From Taibaiella sp. (GTDB taxonomy: Bacteria > Bacteroidota > Bacteroidia > Chitinophagales > Chitinophagaceae), in the NCBI GenBank assembly GCA_019638495.1, contig JAHBTQ010000005.1, forward strand, positions 62,001 to 126,000: DNA of 64,000 nucleotides, in the 5' to 3' direction. The translations under genes and the position numbers were made by a program. The notes under the pieces are model-generated. The model ran no database searches. It was not told the origin of the DNA and saw nothing but the letters and a program-made list of their open reading frames with translations. Below, piece by piece: positions 26,500 to 34,960 of the stretch; position 1 is the first letter of the stretch, and every line of letters starts with the position of its first letter.

Positions 26500-27189
26500 A
26501 TGAAATTCGGAATAATTGTTTTTCCTGGCTCCAATTGCGACCGGGACATGATGCACGCTCTGCGCGACGACCTGAAGCAGGAAACGGTGATGCTGTGGCA
26601 CAAAGACCGCGACCTGAGTATGTTTACCACTGACGACTGCATAGTGCTGCCGGGGGGATTTTCTTATGGCGACTACCTGCGCTGTGGTGCGCTGGCGCGC
26701 TTCAGCCCGCTTATGGAGCAGGTTATCGATTTTGCAAACAGGGGTGGCAAGGTACTGGGCGTGTGCAACGGATTCCAGATACTGTGCGAGGCCGGCCTGC
26801 TGCCGGGTGCCCTGCTGCAAAACGACCACCAAAAATTTGTGTGCAAGAATGTGTACATAAAATCAGAAAATGCCGATAGCACAATGGGCCGGATGGTGGG
26901 CACGCAGGCGCTGAAAATACCGGTGGCACATGGCGAAGGTCGCTATTATGCTGATGCCGCTACCTTGAAGCAACTGAACGATAACAAGCAGATCGTATTC
27001 CGCTATTGTGATGAGCATGGCGAAGTGCACATAGACTCAAACCCTAACGGCGCTATCAACAATATTGCCGGCATATGCAATGCCAATCGCAATGTATATG
27101 GCATGATGCCTCACCCTGAGAGGGCCTGCTCGCCATCGCTGAATAATACTGACGGCAAGAATATTTTACTGGCCCTTTGCGCAAGCTAA
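26500..27189 (+). CDS. purQ: Phosphoribosylformylglycinamidine synthase subunit PurQ
   Basis: A 229-residue class I glutamine amidotransferase. The start MKFGIIVFPGSNCDRDMMHAL is diagnostic of PurQ. The nucleophile is Cys89 in GVCNGFQ, and the His/Glu pair is in MMPHPERA (His205, Glu207). It supplies ammonia for step four of purine synthesis; the synthase partner PurL is not in this window. Confidence 0.95.
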   Translation: MKFGIIVFPGSNCDRDMMHALRDDLKQETVMLWHKDRDLSMFTTDDCIVLPGGFSYGDYLRCGALARFSPLMEQVIDFANRGGKVLGVCNGFQILCEAGLLPGALLQNDHQKFVCKNVYIKSENADSTMGRMVGTQALKIPVAHGEGRYYADAATLKQLNDNKQIVFRYCDEHGEVHIDSNPNGAINNIAGICNANRNVYGMMPHPERACSPSLNNTDGKNILLALCAS

Positions 27190-27285
27190 AGCGGCGAAAA
27201 CAAACGTTAAAACTGCCCGGAACTACAACAATGTAAACGCGTGGCGGTTAAATTGCACTGTCTTATATATTAAGCGGTAACTAGC

Positions 27286-27741
27286 ATGAAGAAAATAGTT
27301 TCTGTAATAGCGATACTGATCTGGGCCTGTTTGTCAGGAAGGGCACAAACCGGCGACCCTACTACGTGGACCTATGAAGTGAAGAAAAAAGGGGCAAATG
27401 AATACCAGCTGATAGCGCACCTGTCGCTGAAGATGGGATGGCACATATGGTCGCTGAAACCGGGTGGTGATGGCTTCCAGATAGTGCCTGCTTTCGTCTT
27501 CGACAAAAATGCTGCAGTGGAGCTGAAAGGTGAGATGACGGAGAAAGGCCATGCCACAACAACTACAATGGAAGGCGTGGATGGCAAGGTCACCTATCTG
27601 AGTGGGCAGGTAGATTATATACAGAATGTGAAGGTGAAAGGGAAAGGGGTGAAAGTAACGGGCAAGCATACCTACCAGGTATGTGACGACAAAAGTTGCC
27701 TGGCGCCGGTGGACAAGGATTTTGTCTTTGAAATCAAATAG
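27286..27741 (+). CDS. Stand-alone DsbD N-terminal-like domain protein
   Basis: A 151-residue exported protein with a signal peptide ending near SGRAQ. The mature part is one DsbD alpha domain: NEYQLIAHLSLKMGWHIWSLKPGGDGFQ, GKVTYLSGQVDY and HTYQVCDDKSCLAP, where the last carries the thiol pair (CDDKSC). It is nearly the same as the N-terminal domain of the next gene, so it is a tandem duplicate of that domain. It may carry electrons from the membrane DsbD to other periplasmic targets. A 38-base gap separates it from the next gene. Confidence 0.85.
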   Translation: MKKIVSVIAILIWACLSGRAQTGDPTTWTYEVKKKGANEYQLIAHLSLKMGWHIWSLKPGGDGFQIVPAFVFDKNAAVELKGEMTEKGHATTTTMEGVDGKVTYLSGQVDYIQNVKVKGKGVKVTGKHTYQVCDDKSCLAPVDKDFVFEIK

Positions 27742-27779
27742 TTTACAGGCGATGGTTCGGTTTAGACCATTGCCGGCAA

Positions 27780-29933
27780 ATGGAGACAGGAAGTATGACC
27801 AGGTTTTTTAAAGCTTTATTGCTCGTACTAGCCACCGCTATGAGCGGCAGCAGTGCATTGGCACAGATCATAAACGACGCTGCTAAGTGGGAAGTTGAAG
27901 CTCAGAAAAAGCAGGGCAATGAGTATGAGATCGTTTTCAAGCTGAAGCTGAAAAAAAACTGGCACATATGGTCACTGAAACCCGGTGGCGATGGCTTGCA
28001 AATGCCACCCGAATTCGAATTTGACAAAAACAAAAACGTAAAATATAACGGCACCGTTACCGAGCATGGACATGCCATTACAGGGTTGATGGATGGCGTA
28101 GACGGCAAGGTGACTTACTTTCACGATGCAGTAGAATACAGGCAAAAAGCGACAGTAGCAAAAAACACGAAGGTTCGTGGCATGTATACCTACCAGGTAT
28201 GCGATGACCAGATGTGCCTGCCGCCCAAAACTGTAGCCTTCAGTGTGGCTATAAAGGATGCCGGTGGAGAGGAGGATCCTGAAACTGCAGACAGTGCTGC
28301 AGATATGGCCAATGCTATGCCTGCTGATAGCACTGTAGGAACAAGTGATTCGTCTGCGAACACCACCACTTCTGATGCTGTGATTGATAGTGCAGGTAAA
28401 GCTACCGGCACTAACGATTCGGAAGGCGCAAAAAAAGAAAATGGTAACAAATCGCTGCTGTGGCTGTTCCTGGCGGCGCTTGGAGGTGGGTTTGCGGCAG
28501 TAATAACACCGTGTGTCTATTCCATGATACCCATTACCGTAAGTTTCTTTACCAAGCGTAGTAAGACACGCAAAGAGGGCATACGGAATGCGTTGTATTA
28601 TTCCTTGTCTATCATTATCATATTCACCGTTCTCGGTGTTGCCATCTCGTTCATTTTTGGTGCGAATGCACTGAATAGCCTCTCGACCAACTGGATTGCG
28701 AACCTGTTCTTCTTTGCCATCTTTGTTCTATTTGGCATCTCGTTCCTTGGCGCGTTTGAAATAGCATTGCCGTCCTCTTGGACCAGCAAGACAGATTCTA
28801 AGGCAGGTGTAGGCAGCTTCGGCGGCATATTCTTTATGGCGCTTACGCTGGCCATTGTATCATTCTCTTGTACCGGCCCTATAGTTGGCCCGCTTCTTGT
28901 GCTTGCAGGCCAGGGAGGCATTGCGGGGCCGGCCGTGGGCATGTTCGGTTTCTCCATCGGCTTATCACTACCGTTTGCGCTGTTTGCAATATTCCCGGGT
29001 CTATTGAATAAGATGGCGAGCTCCGGTGGCTGGCTAAACCAGGTGAAGGTTGTGCTTGGCTTCCTGGAACTGATGCTGGCCATGAAGTTCTTGTCTAATG
29101 CTGACCTGGCTATGGGCTGGCGCCTGCTGGACAGGGAGATATTTATTGCTTCGTGGATAGTGCTTTCTGTATTGCTTGGCTTCTACGTGTTGGGCAAGCT
29201 GAAACTGTCTCATGACGACGCTCCCGCTAAGAATATCTATGGTCAGGAGTACACTTCTATTTTCAAACTGTTCATAGCCATTATCTCGTTTACGTTTGCA
29301 GCATACCTGCTACCAGGCATGTGGGGTGCGCCGTTAAATGGCATGAGTGCATTCCTGCCTCCAATGGGTACGTTCGACGCTTTTGGTGGGGGTGGCGAAA
29401 CCATGCATGCAGACAATGTTGGCGGCATCAAGCCCGTGAAGTATGTTGAAGAAACAAAAATATACGAGCCACCGGTTGTTAAGAGCCTGGGACTGGTAAC
29501 TTTCTTCGATTATGACGAAGCAGTCGAGGCATCTCGCAAGCTGAAGCGTCCGCTGATGCTGGATTTTACGGGCATTAACTGTGTAAACTGCCGCAAGATG
29601 GAATCGCAGGTTTGGTCCAATCCGGAAGTAGCCAAGAGGCTGAAAGAAGATTTTGTTGTGGCTTCACTCTATTGCGACATGAGCAAGCTGAAGCTGCCGA
29701 AAGAGGAGCAGTATTTTTCGAAGGCATTGAATTCGATGGTAGTGAGTGTGGGCAATAAAAACGCAGATCTGCAGGCTTCTAATTTTGGTGCAAACTCTCA
29801 GCCTTTCTATTTCTATGTAGATGATGCCGGTGTAAAACTCGTTGAATCAGGATACGGTTATGACCCTGATATTGATAAGTTTATCAAGCACCTGGACCGT
29901 GCCAAGGCGAAATACAAGGAGCTTCATCCATAA
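27780..29933 (+). CDS. dsbD: Thiol:disulfide interchange protein, DsbD type
   Basis: A 717-residue protein with the full DsbD layout. Residues 1-29 are a signal; about 30-160 form the alpha domain (CDDQMC); then a Ser/Thr/Ala/Asp-rich linker (170-215). The CcdA-like membrane domain has about 8 helices with cysteines in ITPCVYSMIP (Cys245) and FSCTGPIVGP (Cys364). The C-terminal thioredoxin-like domain has CVNC (601-604). It passes reducing power from cytoplasmic thioredoxin to the periplasm. An alternative start at 27795 is possible. Confidence 0.92.
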   Translation: METGSMTRFFKALLLVLATAMSGSSALAQIINDAAKWEVEAQKKQGNEYEIVFKLKLKKNWHIWSLKPGGDGLQMPPEFEFDKNKNVKYNGTVTEHGHAITGLMDGVDGKVTYFHDAVEYRQKATVAKNTKVRGMYTYQVCDDQMCLPPKTVAFSVAIKDAGGEEDPETADSAADMANAMPADSTVGTSDSSANTTTSDAVIDSAGKATGTNDSEGAKKENGNKSLLWLFLAALGGGFAAVITPCVYSMIPITVSFFTKRSKTRKEGIRNALYYSLSIIIIFTVLGVAISFIFGANALNSLSTNWIANLFFFAIFVLFGISFLGAFEIALPSSWTSKTDSKAGVGSFGGIFFMALTLAIVSFSCTGPIVGPLLVLAGQGGIAGPAVGMFGFSIGLSLPFALFAIFPGLLNKMASSGGWLNQVKVVLGFLELMLAMKFLSNADLAMGWRLLDREIFIASWIVLSVLLGFYVLGKLKLSHDDAPAKNIYGQEYTSIFKLFIAIISFTFAAYLLPGMWGAPLNGMSAFLPPMGTFDAFGGGGETMHADNVGGIKPVKYVEETKIYEPPVVKSLGLVTFFDYDEAVEASRKLKRPLMLDFTGINCVNCRKMESQVWSNPEVAKRLKEDFVVASLYCDMSKLKLPKEEQYFSKALNSMVVSVGNKNADLQASNFGANSQPFYFYVDDAGVKLVESGYGYDPDIDKFIKHLDRAKAKYKELHP

Positions 29934-29981
29934 CAGTTAGCCTCGCTACCTGTAGTCGCGGAAAGACATTAGTTTTACAGC

Positions 29982-30959
29982 ATGGTCATCCGCATCCAGC
30001 GACTGATACTAATTTTATCCATTGTCCTCTTTGCAGGCAAGTTGCTTGCATGGTGGCTTACCCATTCCGTTACCATTCTTACAGACGCACTGGAAGGCAT
30101 AGTGAATATGGTGGCCGGAATATTGGGCTTGTACAGCGTGACGCTTGCAGCCCGCCCACGCGATACCAATCACCCCTATGGTCATGGCAAGGCAGAGTTT
30201 ATCACGGCTGCCGTTGAGGGTACGCTGATCATGGTGGCCGGCCTCGTAATCATTTATGAAGGTATAATGCACCTGCTGCATCCCGGAGCCCTGAAAAACC
30301 TTAACCTCGGCCTCTACATTGTTGCGGTGGCAGGCTTACTCAACTACATTGCCGGACTGTACGCGATAAAGAAGGGCAAGGAAAATCACTCTATTGTGCT
30401 GCAGGGCGCAGGCAGCCACCTGGTTACAGATGCCTATTCCACCGCGGCTATTCTTATAGGGCTCACAATACTGGTGCTAACCAACAATAAGTGGCCGTGG
30501 CTGGACAGCGCGGTAGCACTGATCTTTGCAGCTATCACGCTTATTACCGGCTACAAGATCCTACGCCGATCACTCGCTGGCATGATGGACGAAATGGATC
30601 TTAAGACGCTGGAAAAGGTGATAGAAGTGGTGCAAAAGAACAGGAAGAATCAGTGGGTAGACCTTCATAACCTTCGCGTAATTCAGTATGGAAGCCTCAT
30701 GCATGTTGATGCCCACCTGACCCTGCCTTGGTACCTGCAAGTTTCTGATGCAGACAAAGAGATCCATGACCTGGAACAACTGATACGAGCCAGCTTTAAC
30801 AATGAAGTGGAACTGTTCATACACATAGATGGTTGCATGCCCTATCAGTGCAAACTTTGTGCTATGCCCCACTGCCCGGAGCGAAAAGAACCTCTACAAG
30901 CTCAATTAGAATGGAATATTGAGAACATATGGACGGACGCGAAACACGGCAAGGGATAA
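29982..30959 (+). CDS. Cation diffusion facilitator (CDF) family transporter
   Basis: A 325-residue CDF transporter with about six membrane helices and a cytoplasmic C-terminal domain. Helix 2 has the metal-binding LTDALEGIVN, followed by the family motif HPYGHGKAEF; helix 5 has HLVTDAYST. It exports zinc, iron or manganese against protons. The C-terminal end has a Cys/His motif, MPYQCKLCAMPHCPE, which could bind metal and is not general for the family. It is 48 bases after dsbD. Confidence 0.92.
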   Translation: MVIRIQRLILILSIVLFAGKLLAWWLTHSVTILTDALEGIVNMVAGILGLYSVTLAARPRDTNHPYGHGKAEFITAAVEGTLIMVAGLVIIYEGIMHLLHPGALKNLNLGLYIVAVAGLLNYIAGLYAIKKGKENHSIVLQGAGSHLVTDAYSTAAILIGLTILVLTNNKWPWLDSAVALIFAAITLITGYKILRRSLAGMMDEMDLKTLEKVIEVVQKNRKNQWVDLHNLRVIQYGSLMHVDAHLTLPWYLQVSDADKEIHDLEQLIRASFNNEVELFIHIDGCMPYQCKLCAMPHCPERKEPLQAQLEWNIENIWTDAKHGKG

Positions 30960-30962
30960 GTG

Positions 30963-32123
30963 TTACTCCCCTCCTTGTTCTTCGCTTGCTTCGTCTAGTT
31001 TTTCATCAACTTTCGCATCGTGTCTCTGTTCCAGGTCGTGCTTTATCCGGTACATGCGATTCGCCACGGGACTAAGCTCAGGCCGGTGGTCGCCCAATAG
31101 AAGCCCCCACTGCTTCAGGTTAGAAGATTTGTCAAACACGATCTTCAGCACGGCCATCACCGGTATGGAAAGGATCATGCCCATCACCCCAGAAAGTGCC
31201 CCACCCAATACTATTCCAACGATACTTACCAGGGCATTCACCTTCACCTTTGAGCCCACTATGCGCGGCATGAGGATGTTATTGTCGAGAAATTGCACAA
31301 AGGCGATCGTACCAAGCACGATCCATATCTGCCAGATGTCCTGCGAAGTAGTGAGCGTGAGTAAAACGCCGATCACATTGCCCACCAATGCCCCTACATA
31401 AGGTATGAGATTGAGTATTGCAAACGTAATACCAATAAGAATTGCATGCTGAATGCCGAATAACAACAAGATGCCGCCCAGCAACACCGTGAGGTAAGTG
31501 ATCTGGATGAGAAGACCCATCAGATAGTACTTCACAATTACTTCTGTCTCGCGCACAGCTTCTTCTACTGTAGGGTGTTGCGCCTCCTCGAACCAGAGAT
31601 ATATGAAGCGTAATAGCAGATTGCGGTAATAGAGGATTAGAAAGATATAAATAGGCAGCAGACCCAAAAACACGAAGATGTTGGTGAGCGAACTAAACGC
31701 ATTGGTAAAATAGCCCGTTATATTTTCTCCCAGCGTACTCCCCTGCTTCTGGATGAGGCTCATTTGCTGCTTAAGCGTAAGATGCGTTTTCTGGCTTATC
31801 CATTCAGACAGGCTGTTCCAGTGAAGAGTAAGATTCTTTTGGATTGTATCAATATCACCCAGAAAGCCTGCGACCTGCATGGAGAGGAATATCGCTACAC
31901 CGGCCACCACGAGGAATAAAAGTGCAATGCAGATTATGATCGCTACAATCTCCGGCAAGCGATGCCTGCGCAACCACCGAAACACGGGTAACAATAACAA
32001 GGACATAAAACCCGCCATCAGCAAGGGCATTATGACCTCGCTGCCGATGGCAATAACAGCACCAAGGGCACATAAGCCCAGCAACTCGATAGACCTCCTA
32101 ACGGTAGTTGGTAGTTCCTTCAT
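30963..32123 (-). CDS. AI-2E family transporter (PerM-like)
   Basis: A 386-residue membrane protein of the AI-2E/PerM family, with two N-terminal helices, a soluble helical segment (about 85-150), and a C-terminal helix bundle. The motif LNLIPYVGALVGNVIGVLL and QFLDNNILMPRIVGSKVKVNALVSIVGIVLGGALSGVMGMILSIPVMAVLKI are the family signature. The tail is charged. Substrates differ among members (sodium-proton exchange, autoinducer), so no substrate is assigned. Convergent with the CDF gene. Confidence 0.9.
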   Translation of the reverse strand: MKELPTTVRRSIELLGLCALGAVIAIGSEVIMPLLMAGFMSLLLLPVFRWLRRHRLPEIVAIIICIALLFLVVAGVAIFLSMQVAGFLGDIDTIQKNLTLHWNSLSEWISQKTHLTLKQQMSLIQKQGSTLGENITGYFTNAFSSLTNIFVFLGLLPIYIFLILYYRNLLLRFIYLWFEEAQHPTVEEAVRETEVIVKYYLMGLLIQITYLTVLLGGILLLFGIQHAILIGITFAILNLIPYVGALVGNVIGVLLTLTTSQDIWQIWIVLGTIAFVQFLDNNILMPRIVGSKVKVNALVSIVGIVLGGALSGVMGMILSIPVMAVLKIVFDKSSNLKQWGLLLGDHRPELSPVANRMYRIKHDLEQRHDAKVDEKLDEASEEQGGE

Positions 32124-32228
32124 TCTGTTTCAGCGAGGTTTTGCACTATGAAAATACGATACAAAGTAACGCCAACCGTTACGCTGTTTGAATGTTGCAA
32201 TTAGCGGCCTAAAGGACGAAAAACGCCG

Positions 32229-33230
32229 CTATGCGTAACGAAAAAAGATCTCAGTGGCGCCAAAGCCATATCTCCCGCTCCATTCATTCTTATACCTTGC
32301 CACCTCGGGCACCGTCTTCAACACGTTATGAACTTCCTCTCTCAGTTTGCCTTTTCCAAGCCCATGGATCACTACCATGCGATCCTGCCGTGCAGAGATA
32401 GCGAGCTGCAGGTAGCGCTGCAATGTGGATAGTTGTATGTGAATAATCTCGGCATTAGTAAGGCCTTTTACGTTGTCCAGCAACTGCTCTATGTGCAGGT
32501 CCAGTTCATGCCTGGGTTCTTCGCGGCGGTTCACAGACTGCACATCTACACGACCGGCGCGCACCACCGGTACAAAAGTCTCCTCCTTTTCCTCGGGCTG
32601 CGGCTTAAAACCATCAATGAGCAAATAGCTAAAGGACGAGGAACCACCCTCCATTATCTTCGATATATGCTCAAAAAGCTTTGCCGGCTTTATGCGTAGA
32701 ATGTTCTCCTCCTTCGCCATCATGGTGTCGCCCGCATCCTGAAGCGACCAATGAAAACGCGGCTGGTCACTCAGCTCAATGTAAGGCATACTGTGCAGGT
32801 ACACATTGCCGAATGCATGTATCGTGCCTTCGTGTTTAAACAGGCTTTCATTGCGACCTCGCGCCTCGTAACTATACTTTGTACTTACGGGCAGTTCATT
32901 CAGCAGATAGACCTTTACCGTGTCCGGAATTTCTTCCATATCCACCATCTTAAATTCAGGCATAAAGGAAAGATAAATGCCCTTTGCGAGCCGCGGTGCA
33001 CGCACAGCAGGCTTCTCTACTGCTATCTCCTGCTGCACAGGCCTGCGGCCAGGTGTAGTTCCTTTCTCAGTAAACCATTTCAGATAGGGGTGGTCCACCT
33101 CTTCCAGGTACACAGGAAAAGCAGTTCCATTCACCTCTACTTCTACAAGCTGCTTATCTATGAAGGCTGTAACACGGCCTTCCTCACCGGTGCGCTTCAG
33201 TACTACTTTATCCCCTATCGAAAATTTCAC
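32229..33230 (-). CDS. DUF2027 and Smr domain protein
   Basis: A 333-residue protein of the Bacteroidota DUF2027 family. The N-terminal 60 residues look like an SH3/KOW-type barrel (MKFSIGDKVVLKRTGEEGRVTAF). A beta-rich middle domain follows. The C-terminal 80 residues are a Smr domain with LDLHIEQLL and VIHGLGKGKLREEVHNVL, like the MutS2 tail, which nicks or binds branched or stalled nucleic acid. Start overlaps the stop of rdgB by 4 bases (ATGA), so the two are translationally coupled. Confidence 0.88.
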   Translation of the reverse strand: MKFSIGDKVVLKRTGEEGRVTAFIDKQLVEVEVNGTAFPVYLEEVDHPYLKWFTEKGTTPGRRPVQQEIAVEKPAVRAPRLAKGIYLSFMPEFKMVDMEEIPDTVKVYLLNELPVSTKYSYEARGRNESLFKHEGTIHAFGNVYLHSMPYIELSDQPRFHWSLQDAGDTMMAKEENILRIKPAKLFEHISKIMEGGSSSFSYLLIDGFKPQPEEKEETFVPVVRAGRVDVQSVNRREEPRHELDLHIEQLLDNVKGLTNAEIIHIQLSTLQRYLQLAISARQDRMVVIHGLGKGKLREEVHNVLKTVPEVARYKNEWSGRYGFGATEIFFRYA

Positions 33231-33805
33231 GTTTGCTCCTTGCTTTTTATGAATTCTACCATTTTCCTCACTGCCCTGCCGCGATGGCTGATGCTGTTCT
33301 TAACGTCGGGCGAGAGCTCGCCAAAGGTATGGCTGAAGCCATCAGGAACAAATACCGGATCGTAGCCAAAACCACCGCCGCCGCGTTTCTCAGAAATAAT
33401 ATGACCATTACAAACGCCCTCAAAATAATATACCTCACCATTCCAGATAAGGCAGATGACAGCCTTATAGTATGCACTGCGATCATCCTTGCCTTCCAGC
33501 TCACGCAGCAGGTGTTGGAGGTTTTGTTCATCATCTCTCGTACCTGAGAAATGTGCACTATCAACCCCGGGGCGACCGTCCAACGCATTTACACAAATGC
33601 CACTATCGTCCGCAAACACATTTTTTCCGCAGAATGCATATACCGCCGAGGCCTTTGCCAATGCATTTTCCTCGAATGTATGCCAAGGTTCCGGCGTATC
33701 GTCTGTAAAGCCAACATCTTCCAATGACAGGAGCACGGCATCAGGAAGCAACTCTAGTATCTCCCTGATCTTTCCCTTGTTGTTTGAAGCTATAACCAGT
33801 TCCAT
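33227..33805 (-). CDS. rdgB: Non-canonical purine NTP pyrophosphatase (RdgB/HAM1)
   Basis: A 192-residue house-cleaning pyrophosphatase that removes ITP, dITP and XTP from the nucleotide pool. It starts LVIASNNKGKIREI, and has FADDSGICVNALDGRPGVDSAHFSG, GGGFGYDPVFVPDGFSHTFGEL and NSISHRGRAVRKMVEF, all classical motifs. Overlaps the DUF2027/Smr gene by 4 bases. Confidence 0.95.
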   Translation of the reverse strand: MELVIASNNKGKIREILELLPDAVLLSLEDVGFTDDTPEPWHTFEENALAKASAVYAFCGKNVFADDSGICVNALDGRPGVDSAHFSGTRDDEQNLQHLLRELEGKDDRSAYYKAVICLIWNGEVYYFEGVCNGHIISEKRGGGGFGYDPVFVPDGFSHTFGELSPDVKNSISHRGRAVRKMVEFIKSKEQT

Positions 33806-33899
33806 CCATTCAAAATTAAGCAGACCAAACCAAAGTCATCTGATACTACGATAAAAGGACCACTTTGCTTTTGTAATTTTAAGGCCTGTTTCCTCCACC

Positions 33900-34667
33900 T
33901 TGGCTGTCATAACACTTTTATCCGACCTTGGACTGAACGATGCCTCTGCAGGCGCCGTTAAGGGGATGATACTCTCAAAGCTTCCTGACGCTGCTCTTAT
34001 TGATATAAGCCACGAAGTCCCGCCTTTCGGCATACAACAGGCATCTTACCTGCTGCGCACATCATGGAGCGACTTCCCTGCCGGCACTATCCATATTGTG
34101 CTGGTAGACACTTTCTATGCTGCGCCGGCGAGGCTGCTTCTATGTGAGTTTGAGGGACATTTTTTCCTGGTGCCAGACAATGGCATAATACAGTCTGCAC
34201 TGGATGGGAAGCCAAACAAATACCGGCTGTGCTTTGAATCGGGAAACCAAACAAACTTCAGGGATTGGGTATTGGCTGCGGCGGGTGTTGCCGGTAGCAT
34301 CAGAGAAAAAGGCGTAGCCGGGATACAGTTGAGCATCTATGAACCCGCAGCCGGTACAGCACGCAAGTTTGACCCATCGAATTGTGAGGTACTGTACATT
34401 GACTACTTCGGCAATGTGGTCACCAATATTACACGCCCGGTATTTGACAAGCCAGGCGCGGTAAGAAGATTCCGGCTGCTGTTTATGAAAGTGTACGAAC
34501 TAACCAGCTTGAGTCAATCGTACAACGAAGTGGCTCCCGGAGAGAGTCTATGTCGCTTTAACCGACACGGATACATGGAGATATGTGTGAACCAGGGAAG
34601 CGCAGCCAGCCTGTTTGGGCTGCGCATGGGAAGCCGCCACAACGAAATAAAAATAGTACTAGAATGA
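33900..34667 (+). CDS. SAM hydrolase (SAM hydroxide adenosyltransferase, DUF62 family)
   Basis: A 255-residue protein of the S-adenosyl-L-methionine hydroxide adenosyltransferase family, which splits SAM to adenosine and methionine. Motifs: TLLSDLGLNDASAGAVKGMI at the start with the SAM-binding Asp, IDISHEVPPFGIQQASYLL, and the middle FLVPDNGIIQSAL. The conserved YIDYFGNVVTNI is near residue 165. Start is TTG at 33900. Its end overlaps the next ATG by 4 bases. Confidence 0.88.
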   Translation: MAVITLLSDLGLNDASAGAVKGMILSKLPDAALIDISHEVPPFGIQQASYLLRTSWSDFPAGTIHIVLVDTFYAAPARLLLCEFEGHFFLVPDNGIIQSALDGKPNKYRLCFESGNQTNFRDWVLAAAGVAGSIREKGVAGIQLSIYEPAAGTARKFDPSNCEVLYIDYFGNVVTNITRPVFDKPGAVRRFRLLFMKVYELTSLSQSYNEVAPGESLCRFNRHGYMEICVNQGSAASLFGLRMGSRHNEIKIVLE

Positions 34668-34960
34668 TAGTAAGGATCGTAAAGATGACCTTTCGCCAGG
34701 ATGCGATAGAAGAGTTCACATCGATGTTTGAAGAGCGACGAATGCGCATCCGCAACTTTGAAGGATGCACGCACCTGGAATTATGGCAGGACAATGCCGA
34801 ACCAACGGTCTTTTTCACCTATAGTACGTGGCAGTCTCAGCAAGCGCTGGATCATTATCGGTTCTCTGAATTCTTTAAGGATACCTGGGGCCGCACCAAG
34901 TCACTCTTTGCCGGCCCACCGCAGGCATGGAGCGTAACCAGAAAATACGTAATGGACTAG
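34664..34960 (+). CDS. Antibiotic biosynthesis monooxygenase (ABM) domain protein
   Basis: A 98-residue ABM/dimeric ferredoxin-like domain. It starts MIVRIVKMTFRQDAIEEFTSMF, then CTHLELWQDNAEPTVFFTYSTWQSQQALDHYRFSEFF, the common pattern of the family, which holds putative quinol monooxygenases and haem-degrading proteins. No catalytic role can be assigned. The ATG overlaps the stop of the SAM hydrolase (ATGA), and the end overlaps the stop of the opposite-strand TPR gene by 4 bases. In-frame extension to 34583 lies inside the SAM hydrolase and was rejected. Confidence 0.8.
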   Translation: MIVRIVKMTFRQDAIEEFTSMFEERRMRIRNFEGCTHLELWQDNAEPTVFFTYSTWQSQQALDHYRFSEFFKDTWGRTKSLFAGPPQAWSVTRKYVMD

